From Strix aluco (taxonomy: Eukaryota; Chordata; Aves; Strigiformes; Strigidae), in the NCBI RefSeq assembly GCF_031877795.1, contig NC_133932.1, positions 998,501 to 1,062,500 on the forward strand: 64,000 nucleotides of DNA, written 5' to 3'. The position numbers were made by a program, and so were the translations under genes. Position 1 is the stretch's first letter. Each line of letters starts with the position of its first letter. Positions 13,859 through 25,400 of the stretch are shown one piece after another. The notes beneath the pieces are model-generated. The model made no database searches. It saw only the letters and a program-made list of their open reading frames with translations, and was not told the DNA's origin.

Positions 13859-14300
13859 CGTCGGCGGGGGGCCCCGAGGAGGCGGCGGCAAACGGCCCGG
13901 GGGCGGCCCGGCTCGTGTCCGCCTGCCGCCCCGGCTCGGGAGCGGGGCTGCTTGCGGGAGGCCGGGGAGAGGCGGGCGGCTGCCCCCGCCCCGCAGGGGC
14001 CGCCGGGGGAACGGGGACGGCCCCTTCCCTCACCGCCTACCTGGCTTCCTCCCGGCGGCTGCCCCCGCCACCCGCTGGGGAGCGCCCCCCCCGGGGGGCC
14101 TTCTCCGGCCGGGAGCGAGACCCGGCCCCGGGCCGCGCCTCAGCCCGGCCTCTCCCCCGGCGCCGGCCGGCCCCAGCACCGGCCGCCGGCCTGCGGCATC
14201 AAGCGCCTCCGAATGCCGCCGGCAACCCGGGCGGCGCCGCTGCAGCTTCTGTCAGGCTCATCCCCACCGGTAACCGGGTCCCCACCGGTAACGCCCGGTA
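13859..14300 (-). other. Putative first exon of a leftward gene (ST3GAL6 candidate)
   Basis: The exon end is set by the strong minus-strand donor GTGAGTTC at 13858-13851; the alternatives end at 13836 and 14041. The start is not visible. The stretch has an open minus-strand frame of 99 codons (13734-14033), but its Pro/Ala/Gly content is what GC-rich non-coding DNA gives, so I treat the exon as 5' UTR. No sialyltransferase motif was found on either strand to the left, so the coding exons, if the guess is right, lie beyond position 1. Confidence 0.35.
14262..14299. repeat. Two tandem ~18-bp units with ACCGGTAAC
   Basis: CCCCACCGGTAAC occurs at 14262-14274 and again at 14280-14292, 18 bp apart, each followed by a CCGGG- or CCCGG-type end. 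They sit at the right edge of the CpG island. A further ACCGGTT lies just right of it near 14795. The core resembles Grainyhead-type sites; that is inference. Confidence 0.6.
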
Positions 14301-15119
14301 ATTTTTAGCAGGAAGTTCCCAGGAACCTCTGGGAAAGATCTGGGACATCTCAGCAGCTCTCAAGCCGATTAAAATTGTGTTCTCTTCAAAGGAGGCTTGT
14401 AGAGGCAGGCTCCATCCCTCTGGAAATTCAATTAATTCCTTGAACGCTTTCGCCGAGGAGCGCGCTGAGGTGTCGCACAGCCGGTCTGCCGTTGGATATG
14501 GGCAGTGCAGGGAACAGCGGCGGTGCGGGCAGCTGCTGCCATCCGCGCTCAGCTGCGGCAGCTTGTAAAACTGAAAGCATGCACAGACCCCACAGGAGTT
14601 AGCGGGAAGCTTTCCCGTCCGAAATAACGCAAGAGCGTGGCGAGAAGATGTCTCAGGGCAGAAACGCCGGCAGACTCGGGATCGAGCACTGCCAGCGTAC
14701 CCGGACGGACGGGTTCAGGCACCATCCGCAAGATCCTCTCAAGCTATGCCACAGTTCACAGGGTTTACGTTTTCTAATGCGGGGGTAATCACTTACCGGT
14801 TGCCAACGGAGCAGATACTTAAACCAGCAGAGGACAGAATTTATCGCTTCTTAGCAAGGGCCGTCCAGGCTGTTGTTGGCAGCCTCTGGGGAGCTCCAGC
14901 CTTATTCCCGCACGCTGGGGTTCACGATAACGGGTGGAGAGGAGAGCTTGTTTCAGCTGAGCCTTATCTGCAAGAGAAAACGTAAAAGGCAGCACGTTCA
15001 GTGCTTACATGAGATGTTAGTTGGCTGGAATCTGCTGAAATTCCTCCTCGATTTATACCAAAGCCTTCCAGGGGGAGGAGAGGCTCACGTCAAGAAAACT
15101 AAAGCGCTGCTCCGTCTTC

Positions 15120-15560
15120 CCCCCAGCAATGAGCGTATCTTCTCTGGCTGACTTGCAGCTGGAGCCGCAGCCACTGTTCCTCCTCCTCCTCCTCCTCCTC
15201 CTCCCCTGGGCCGGCGCCTTCCCGCTCCACGCCCGCCCTGACAGCCCCGCAAAGCGGGGGGCAGCGAGCGGCCCCCGCCCTGCATGAGCCTTTCCAGCCT
15301 CGCCAGCACCTCCTCAGCCGCCGGGAATTACCAGCTAATTAACAAACCGATTGTGCCCTGGCTGGGGGCTGGGGGAAGCCAAGCAAGCTGAAAGCCTCAG
15401 CGGTTCTTCCAGCTGCAGGACTCTCCCCTTCCCGAGTACCTCACCCCCCTCAAGGGCTGCTGCCGGGGGCAAAATGAAGCCCCCACCTCGTGTGACCCAC
15501 GCCGGAGAGAGCCGCGGGGCTCCTAGAAAATCTTCTCTCCGCGCGGGTCTGGGCAGTGCT
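15120..15560. promoter_or_regulatory. Second GC-rich patch with (TCC)n
   Basis: Moderately CpG-rich sequence 0.8 kb right of the main island, including a (TCC)n tract at about 15178-15205. It could be an alternative promoter or an extension of the first island. There is no convincing coding frame; the 74-codon minus-strand frame here is a glycine run made by the trinucleotide repeat. Confidence 0.4.
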
Positions 15561-18500
15561 ACTTGAAAAAAAAATAAGTAATTCTGTCAGTGATAAAGGT
15601 TGGGAAAAAAAAAAGGAAGTCATTGTCTGGAATCGTGTGCTGCATCGATGTTGTATTTTGCCCAGAGCAGTATATTGTGCTAGAAGAAATCTGACGGGGT
15701 GTTAATAACTTAATTGTCCTGTTTCAAACGTTATGATCCTGACCACTTCTGTCCCGAAACTTCTCTACACGATGCCTCAGGGAGCTTGCAGTATCTTTTT
15801 AGCATTGTATCAGAACAAGATGCTTCCTTTATTGGAAGAGCAGCTGCTAGGTTTTTTGGTGGCTATTGCTGGGAAGGACCAGAGGTGGAGTCTGTCCTCA
15901 GCAGCAGATTTATACAACCTATATGTACATGTAATAAAAATAACAGACTAAAATCAGGGAAATTTTGTTTATCCTTAAGGGACTATCCCACTCTGTAGCC
16001 TGCTGAGATGGCTTTCAGTGTGTTCTGGGCTGGGAACCAAAGTTCAGTCCTTTGTAATAGGTCTTGCCTTGAGCCGAAAATACCTTCCTACTTTTGTCCC
16101 TTCTCCCATGAGGTTACTCAGATCATCACCCTTCACATCCTGGCCTTTACAAAACCAAGCTGCTTCAAAGTATATAGCTAAATTATCTGCCTTCTAAAAT
16201 GAGTTTAACTCTGCTCTATCTTTTCCCTATTAGCTCTCATCTCTTCTGTCCTTACCCTTCAATTCACCTAAGTACTATAGGCACAAAATTAAAATTCTTA
16301 AGGTTGCACAATTGAAGGAGCCAGAAGTTAGGAAATACCAGAAGATGGGTTATGTGACTTCAGTCCCCTTGCTCATACATTTCATGACAGTCTTAAATTA
16401 CATAGTCCAGCATTATTTTGTTCTGGTCTTGCTTGATTGTGCAAGGCCTCGCCTTTATTTAGGATACAGGATGGATTTACTCTTGGGATATGCCAGATTT
16501 TTACAGAACAAGATGCCGGGACTATTCACCACAGAGGAGCGTAGGAAATCTTGAGGAAATGGATGCTGTTCCTGCCTCTGTTCCAGACAGGATGCGTGTG
16601 CTGCAGCTGCATCTTTTGTGCATGAGTTCATGGGCATGAGCTCATTTCACACTAGCTAACCTGGGTATTGGTACCAGCCTAACGTGGATCTTGAGGCAGG
16701 CTGAAAAACATCGCGGCAAAGAACAGGAACGTGCTGTTAGCAGGACTGAGCCCCTGGCTCAGAGAGGCCAACTCGAGTTACCGACGCACCTCTGAAGCTA
16801 GTTAGACATGCAATGTTCCTATGGTCCTACCATGGGATGACTTAGAAGAAATCACTTGATTTTACAGCTGGATGGAAGTTATGGGCTTGTCAGTTTTCTG
16901 GGGGTCTTACACAAGTCATCTAACTCTAGGAAGAGCTAAGCATTCTCATCTGCAGCCAAAGACCATAGAAGATGTAGTGCTGTGAACAGAGGACCTGTTG
17001 CTCTGTTTCACTCCCTTGCATTAAAGGCAGTGTGTGTAAGAAATACAGAGAGTTCTATCTAAGATACCTGAATACGTCTCTATCTGGAATATACTGCAAA
17101 ATCCCAAATTCTAACTACATTGGTCAAGTAATGTAATAATCTAATTTGTAATAATGTAATTTCACTTCAGTTTCTTCTGGCAACTGTAACTGTCCAAGAC
17201 CAGCAACAGAATGAAAGCTGGTGTTTGTTGTCATCTAAATACGTCAAACTCAATTCAAGGATTCAAATGGTAATTTGAACAATTAGTAGAGTACAAAAAA
17301 ATTTTTGTTTCTAGGTGTTTTCAAAATGATCTGCACAAGCAAGAAGTTAATAACTAATCTGCAACACCAATGAAAGTATAGGGAGTTACTTTTCTGAGAT
17401 ATAGTCTATTGCACACAAATGGTATCAGCAATGATTTGATAACAATGAGTAGCCTTCAAAATGCTTCAGAAAAGGATGACTAGCAGGAAGTCAAATGAAT
17501 GCTCCCACAAGCAAAAACAATGCATGTGACCAAAAAGTCAACATTTTTTTTTTCTATTTCAGTTCAAAATCAACTCTCCTGAGACACAAACCTCTCCCCA
17601 AACCAAACATAAAAGCCACAGAAACCTTTAAATGCAAAGCAATAACTACAATAAATCCAAATGAAATGGAGTCTTATTTAAGTTCCAGGAGAAAATATGT
17701 GGTTCCCTAGTCACTACTAAACTAAGAAAATATTGCAACCAGACTCTACTTCAGCTTGCAAAACCAGAGAAAAACAAGGATAAAAATTACAGGAAATGGA
17801 AGGAAAAAACTGTTGAACATGGGAAAAGCAAAACTGGAGAACATGGAATAAACAGGATGGAAAGTTGCAGCATCATGACAGTGATTTCCTTCCCGGCAAT
17901 CCAATGAGCAAGGTTAGTAATCAGGCTCTGTGCATGCACCTCTGGGCCTAGAATTAAAATGCAACAGAACTGTCCCCCTTTATTAATTACTTTAGGAGAT
18001 GAATGCATTTATAGAAATGCAGACTGTCACAACATCCCTTCTCCACTCATTTTCTAGCTTTACTACCTCCCATCATAGATCCTACTCTTCTGTCGTACCG
18101 TGAGAACAGCCCCAAGTCCCCTACATGCCCAAATCTCTGCTACCAAGCTCCAAAACCTGTCTCAGCACAACTCTGTTTCATAGAGTTTCTCTCAGCGCCC
18201 TCGCCCCATATGCTAGGGACTGCTCTGCACTGCACTGACCACTCAAGCTGTAGTAAGCACCAGTCCTCACGTAGCTCCTTTAGTCACCGATTTGTGGTTG
18301 CATGATATTTCTTCCAGACACTTTTTGCCAGGAGGGAACTTGCTAAAGCCTGTCCCAGGAGCTTTAAAAAAAATCTGGTTAGTTGCTACAGGATGTCTCC
18401 TCAGAACCCACAGCATTTGTCATGAGTTCACAGCATGCAACCCCCACCTAGTTTGAGATCACTTTTTCAAGACCTGGTCAACCAAAGTACTACATTAAGC

Positions 18501-21500
18501 TGTGATTGCTCTCATGGTCCCTAGGGACTGCTTTTTTTGGGACGTGCAGAGTGCTTTCTCTTGCCCTGGGCTGCGCAGCGCTCCTGTACTCTGTCTAGGA
18601 GAGATGACACAAGCAAACAAAACATAGGATGGCAAGAAACGTCACGGAGGTAAACCCAGGTAGGCTGAGACAGCCTCCCTGCCACCCAATCCAATAGAGT
18701 CCGAAGTGGTGAGCACATTAGGAAGCCTATTTGCCAACCGAAGTGAAGCCCTCAGGGCGTGTATCTATACATAAGAGCATCTGCAAACCCATAAAGAAAG
18801 ACATTATCCAATAGGCACTAAACATCCTTGTGCTTCACTAGACATGAGCAGAGGAGGAAATAGGTCAAAACACACCCACTTGAAGAGCATTGCGAGCAAA
18901 AGAGCAGGCAGGAGAAAGGGAAAAGGTTTGCAAAATTATGGAAAGTGTGTCCTGAGGAGCTAGTGGTTTTTACCAGGTCAAGAGCAACGCTAAACCGCAG
19001 ATTCCTCCCCTCCACTCGTTACCTTGTTTCCATTAAACTACACTGTCATGTGGAACTCAAGATTTAAGTTTCCCACTTGTCCCCCCTACCCTTCCAATGG
19101 ACGCCAGTATACTGGCGTGACTCCACCTCTACGTATAACCCAAACTGGAGTTTCACAGCACTGAAAGCAGCCCTCCCCTCAGGGAAAAGGAACAAGAGCT
19201 GATGCCTCCTCCCCTGGCAGGAGACAAACCTCTCAAGATCCAGTCCTCCCACCCATCTGACAGGGAGGTGGCAGCCCCCTCCCTGTAGCTCGCGGGCACA
19301 CACTGGACTGCTGCTCACAGAGGGCCTGGCTGTGGCATCTGGTACAAGGGAGGACTGGGAGAAGGTGGAGCACAGGAGAGAGAAAAAAGCCAGGGGCTGG
19401 CAGGGTGGTGGGAGACCTTCCTCTGCAGTCACAGTGCTGGTGCCAAATGCAGACGGGCTCTAAGCTCGGGGAGAACAAGTCGTCCTTGAACCTGTGGCTT
19501 TGGGTCCCTACCCACTCCACCTCGTGTGCTCATATGACTGACATAAACTTCTTTTGGAAGATGAAATACCTGTCCTTTTATGATAGCTCTGTTGTTCCTA
19601 CAGTACCATGCCAGGACTCACTGCTCCTTGTCTCCTTTCCAACAAGAGGCCCGCATGTGAGATGCCTTTGCCATTTTAAGCACAGCTTAATGCCCAGCTT
19701 CTTTCTCTGCGCATTTTATGAAAGAGAGCTCCCTGTTTTTCCCACTGGCTCCCCCCTGCACAGCCTATCATTCTGGCCTCTAGACCCCCAAGTTTCTGTC
19801 CTGTGTCCTGCTGGCTTCACCTGCACAGCTGAGTCATTATTACAAGGCTAAGGCAGCCACTGCAGCTCTCAGATATATAACCTTTCAACATCAAACTTTC
19901 AGCAGCTGTTTTCTTCACTGCTTCTTTGGCCAGTGACAACTGTCCTAGATTCCTTTACTGGTTTGCAGCAGCCAAAGATCTGGGAACAGGTGCAGAGTTT
20001 TTCTTCCAATCTTCAGATTGGGTCTGTGCTTGAAAATATGATGTAGCAAGACAGGACACAAAACAGGGCTATAAGAGTGATACAAATAGCTGTGATTAGA
20101 CTCCAAGAAGGAGGGTTGGAAGGCCAGGTGAGCCACTGTAAGTCAGGAATGGTATGCCAGAAGCTACTAGAAGCCTTGTCATACGTGAACAGCAGGCTCA
20201 TTTCAATGAGACAGACACGGGCTGAGACAAAGAGAGCTTTGCATGTTTCTTACATTTACGAGTTCAAGCTGCACTCAAAATGTTGGATGTAGGTACAAAA
20301 GCTGGGAAACTTTTAAATGCATTTCTTCCCATGACTGACTTACCCACTTACAACTTCTGCCAGGTAATGACCATTGCTACAGGCCAAACGGACACTTGCA
20401 ACAGGTTGGAAGAATCCAGTAAGTACCCACACAAAATGGGGCTTGGTGGCACAGGAGAGGGAACCCTTCCTTCATGGCACTCAAGGCTCAACAGAGCAGC
20501 CCTACAGCAGAAAAGGCTGGCTTGGTCTCTAACGAGGGAGAGGAATAGCTCATGGAGAGGACTTTACTTTTTTACTGATCTGCTCCTGTTCCAAATGGGA
20601 GCCAGACCTGACCCATGCGAATATAACCAACAGGCCAATATCCAAGACATTTGCAATCTTAGTACAATACTCCTTCTATTTCAATGTTTAACATTTCAAC
20701 CAGACAAGTGGAAAACATCAAGTGATCTTTGCAATTTATTAAAAAATAAGCCATCTGTCATTTAACTCATCATCATTCAATTCATCATAAAATTCCCCAT
20801 TGTATGTGAACAGGAAGCTCCACTTCCAGCAGCCCAGACCACCTGCTCACAGCCTTTGTTTTTTGGGGGATGGTTGGTTTTGGTTTGGACACCTCACTGA
20901 AACCTGGCCTTTCTTGTCTGCAGCTAAAATATAATGGTGCAAGAAGAGGTCTGTCACTGAAATGTTATTATAGAAACACTACTGGGAATTGTGCCATGGT
21001 CAACTTTAACTTCCCAGGTACTATTTGGGAAACAAACGCTTCTAATAATAAACTTGGGCCCAGCTAGCCATGTGTACAATAGCTGCCAGATTTCTTCTCA
21101 GTAGTCACTGAGACAAAAAGAGACAACCCCAAATTAGTAAGTAATGAAGACAGTCAAAAAAAGCTGGTCATAGAAAACAGCATTGGGCTGAGTACTCAGC
21201 AACCGTTTCCATTCACATTGAACAGAGTAACAAACAGAAGCAGGTTGGTAACTAATTTTTCAACTTCAGAAGGGCAAACTGTCAAATTAAGAAAACTCAT
21301 TAGTGAATTTACCTGGACTGAAGTGCTGAAAGTCTTGAATGTGGAGGAAGATTGAAATATATCTCAATATATCTAGATCAAATGTATAAAAACTATCCCA
21401 TGTATATATTCCAAGCAAGAGAAAAATCTTCTTGGGAAGCACTTGAGGCCTGAATAGGAAAAAAAAAAAAACAACACACTACAGAGAGGTTCTTAGTAGT

Positions 21501-21779
21501 CACAAATAGCAAACAATCCTGGTCAGCAAATATTGTATGGTGTAGAAACAGAGGTGCATAGGATTAAGGCCAGATTTGTCAAAAGTCAAATGAGCTAGGA
21601 CATGCAAAAGACAATTTGTAAACAACAAACAAATCTTCAACCATTCACAGAAAAGAAGAACATACCTTAGGTAAGATAATATTTCTCTACTACAGGTAGG
21701 GAAGCACTGATGCAGATGTACAAAACTCTAGTGTTTCCCCCAGAACACAGTATATGATTTAGGCTCTCACACTTGAGAA
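15561..21779. other. Intergenic; nothing recognised
   Basis: AT-rich with scattered short frames. The longest (20280-20765, plus, 161 codons) has no recognisable domain or flanking gene signals. Confidence 0.55.
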
Positions 21780-21885
21780 GAAAACAGTTCTGGAGAAGAT
21801 GCAGAGAAGGGTTACATGGAGAATGGACAGCCTGTCTTGTGAGAGCAGCTAAACAATGCTGGCATGAGAACAAAGGGGTGCAGGC
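21780..21885 (+). mobile_element. Decayed CR1 fragment
   Basis: CTGGAGAAGATGCAGAGAAG followed by GGGTTACATGG and TCTTGTGAGAGCAGCTAAAC parallels the CR1 ORF2 end ('CTGGAGAGGGTGCAGAGAAGGGCTAC... ATGAGGAAAGGCTGAGG'). It is short and strongly diverged. Confidence 0.45.
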
Positions 21886-22249
21886 TGGCTGCAAATTTAA
21901 TTAATTCCTTGCCATAGCAGAAACCTGGAGACTTGTTAATGCCCTTGCTCTGCTTTCTGCCCCTCTGTCTGTGGCACATTATCCTTTAGCTCTTTGCCTT
22001 TTCCTAAAGGCCTCATTTGTTGTAAAGCATTGGAAAGGCACAACATAAATTGGTGGGGTATGAAGGAAATGTTTTATAGATATTTTTGAACAAGAAACTT
22101 GCTGTGCAAAGTTGCATGGCCATGCCTCAGACCTTCCAAGCCCCTGAGTGCTATGGATCTTCTGGTGCAAACTCTCTCCTCCTGCTTTTCATATCCACTC
22201 CCATAAAGAACTCCACCTTATTAACATCACACTCAGGTCTGGCAGTCAT

Positions 22250-22450
22250 CCCCTTTGGTCTTGCTAGAGAAAATATCCCCTCTTTCTTGGGAACCTACTT
22301 GTACCCACCTTTTTTTGGGAACTCCCTCTCCTAAAAGGCAGAGGCATACCTCTAGCCTTTCCCCACTTTGTGGAATAAAGTCTACTTAAGCCAGCCAGGA
22401 ATCAGAGCCTGGGGCTCATCTCCTTTCTTGCACCTATAAAAACCAAGGAC
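22250..22450 (+). mobile_element. Possible LTR relic
   Basis: The stretch has an AATAAA signal (in TGTGGAATAAAGTCTACTTA, near 22370) followed by a pyrimidine-rich segment with CTCATCTCCTTTCTTGCAC, which resembles an LTR R/U5 junction. No paired LTR, clean TG...CA ends or target duplication could be identified. An ordinary intergenic poly(A) signal is the alternative. Confidence 0.2.
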
Positions 22451-25400
22451 AGCTACCCTTCTGGGTACTTAAAATGCCCACATGCCTGTTACATGTAGTT
22501 GCCTGTGGCAGTGGGAAGACTGAATCGGATGACATCAGTAGTCTTTTTGGTCCTGGTGAGCACTCTTTAACAGTGAGACTGGAAATTAAAGGAAATCATA
22601 AGGATAATCATAAGTGAAGTTCAGGTGATCCCCGTTGCAGCACAAGGCAGGGCAACAAGCCCTGCTCATTTCCTGTAGATTGGCAGAAGTAAGTCTAAAG
22701 CTGGTACCTGCACTCTTGATGGATGGGACTCAGTATGCCTCTCCTCTTGTCTTTGCCTCTATGGTATTTTTGTCCATGCTCTGGATCTGTGTTATAAGCA
22801 GGAGAATGATGGTGATTCACCTGAAATTAATGAAAACAAAAATTTTACAGCAGTTCAGTATACAATAAAAAGGCAACGTCCTCAATCCAGGCTCAGTGGT
22901 GCTTAGCCAAATTGTGCTGTATAAATAATTCAAACGAACCTTTAGCTCAGCAGAAGAGTCTTGCCTGTTCAGTCAGCTCTCACTGGGTAAAGGCTAAAAG
23001 TACTGGCCAGCAGCTTTGAGACAGCTCAGGCCCTTCCCCCTGCGCTGGCCTCGGCACAGGCTTGAACTACACTCTACCAACTATATGCTACTGCAGACAT
23101 ATTTAACCTTGACCCTTAACTAAACGTGGGCTCTTCAGCAGTAGAGGTGACAGAACACTTGGAACTGGATTCCAATTTCCATGGAGACACCAGGTTGGCA
23201 AGCACAACAATGGGATCTGGAGCAAAAGCTTCGCTGCCGTCATTAGCAGAGAGGTGCAGCGAGCAGCTTTCTCCCCTGCAGCTGACTGCAGGGAGCACAG
23301 GGTCAGGTTACATCTTCAGTGCCTATTTTAGGAGTATCTTGGAAGCAGCAGACTCCAGCACAACGATGCCACTGAGGTTTCACAGCCTTGTTACAGAAAT
23401 CATGATTTGTTACTTGGTTTTCTTTAGCTGGAAGCGAGATTTAGAAAGCAGATACAATCTGCCTCAACTTACTTTTTAAGCGTACAAGTCAGTGAAGACT
23501 CATCAGTGTGAGATTCTCCTCACGTAACAGGCATCATTTGAAGCCCTATGGTCTTTCACCTCTCTTCTTCCCTTAAAAGCATGGAAGGGCTAAGTCAGAA
23601 TACCTACAAAGTTTTTTGTAACTGGCCAGTGTTCATAGTGACCTAGCTGAGCAGAGGCTGCAAACTTGCTCCTTCTCTTACAGAAGTATGACCAGAATTA
23701 AGTAACTTTCAGTTATGTTACTCTCTCCCTGGCACAGCTGATGCTTGCATCATTACTCGTGCTTTTGAGCTGGTCGTTGAACTTGGTATGACCATGTGGA
23801 AGTGTCTGTTATCTCCAGCAAGCACAAGTGAAGCCCAGCTGTCACTGCAATACAAGCAGCGAACCAGATGTTGCCTTTCAGTTATTCTTACATAAATCTA
23901 GATTTCATGTCACTGAAACAACTTTTATTGAAATCAATACAGCTAAGAGCAAAATCCACCTCATTGCTAATTTTAACAAATTTGCTATTATTTTTTTCCC
24001 CAAGGATTCACTTTTTTTTTTTCTTTCTTTTCTATTTTAGTAATAGGGAAGCTCAGTTTTCCAAAAGGCCTTTTCATGTTCTTGTGAATATAATTGAACC
24101 AGAGCCTATTCTTGCCCTGCAGGCATATAGGAAGAGGGAAAAGCTAATTACAGAATTAAATTACCTAGGACAAACAGCCAGTTTAGCAGCTATCCCATGA
24201 GCTAGAGCAATTTGGGTACCAGAGTATCTGGGATGGTCAGAAGTCTCTATTCAAATCAACTCTAATGTACATTATGTAATAGATTTTCAAAATAGTTCTA
24301 CTTAAATAAATAGCTCTGTTAAGGACTTCCCAATACAGTGCTTGGTAGGAGCTGCTAGGAAACAGCCTTGTATCCCCACAGCAAACAAAGACAATCTTGA
24401 TGGACTGTTGCTTGTAAGTTTTGTTTAAACATATAGTTAGAGCTGAATTGAGAAACCAGAGGATGCTTTATAAAGTGAACAGCTACATTTAAGTGACAGA
24501 AAGATTGATCTAAAATGAACAGCAGAGTCCACGTCCTGCAGGTAGATGTGTCCTTGTAACTCCTCTGATGGTATAGAATGGTGAACATATGGCACAAACA
24601 TGACAGTTACCCCAGCGCTACCGTGCCACTGTTGCAGTCATGAACAGTGATTGACAATAGAGAACAACAGAAACAACGATAGAGAAATTTGAGAGCAGAA
24701 TCTGAAACATTGATACTGCAAGTCAAAAGGCCCACTTTATTGGAAAGAAGGATCCTGTGACCTTTCCAGAAGAGGCAAATAGCCTGGGACACTAACACCT
24801 GCAGCAGCTGCATGCCCTTCATCTCTTAGCAGAAGCAGAGGTGGTTTTTGCAGAAGTCACATCAAGGACTAAAGAAGTATTTTCAGAAAGAATAGGACTC
24901 ATAAGACCACCTTTTCCAGATGAAGCTTCTTTGCCTTTACCCTTTCCAGTGTTTCCAATTTTGTACTCTAACCTGAGGCTGTTCTTCCAAAAGGGATTCA
25001 TCCACTGCTGTGTCTGCTTGTGAAGACAGTGTTTGAGCAGGTGTGGTAGGTAACACAGCCTGCTTTCTGAACAGGTTTTCTTCCATCTAAAATGCCTGCG
25101 AAGTGGGTGATTACTAAAACCTTCACACTGACTTAACTATCACTTGTCACTAGAGCTTACCTGATATTTTTAGAGTGCTCTCTTAAAATTTATCAGTGTT
25201 AAGAAGCTTCCACAAAATAAATGCAACTGAATGCTGTGATGTGCCACTGAGTGGAATCTTTTTGCTTTCTAAGAACAAAAAAGGTGATTTGTTTCCCCTC
25301 TTCAAAACATGTGCCTAGTTGTCTTGAACCAAGACACCAAACTGATGCCACATAAAGGATGACATATATCTTGATTTTTCAGGTCTTTCAGATCAGTAGG

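Larger units (their letters stand above)
13560..14330 (-). promoter_or_regulatory. CpG island, probable promoter of a leftward gene
   Basis: About 770 bp of very high GC and dense CpG, sharply bounded by AT-rich DNA on both sides. The minus strand holds three good splice donors: CAG|GTAGGC after 14041, ACG|GTGAGT after 13859 and TCG|GTGAGT after 13836. The plus strand has no comparable donor. This fits a promoter and 5' exon transcribed leftwards. In mammals the gene head-to-head with CPOX is ST3GAL6, so that is the leading candidate, by gene order only. Confidence 0.6.

Noticed and set aside
20280-20765. 161-codon plus-strand frame
   Set aside because: No domain, no splice or promoter context, and a composition like the non-coding surroundings.
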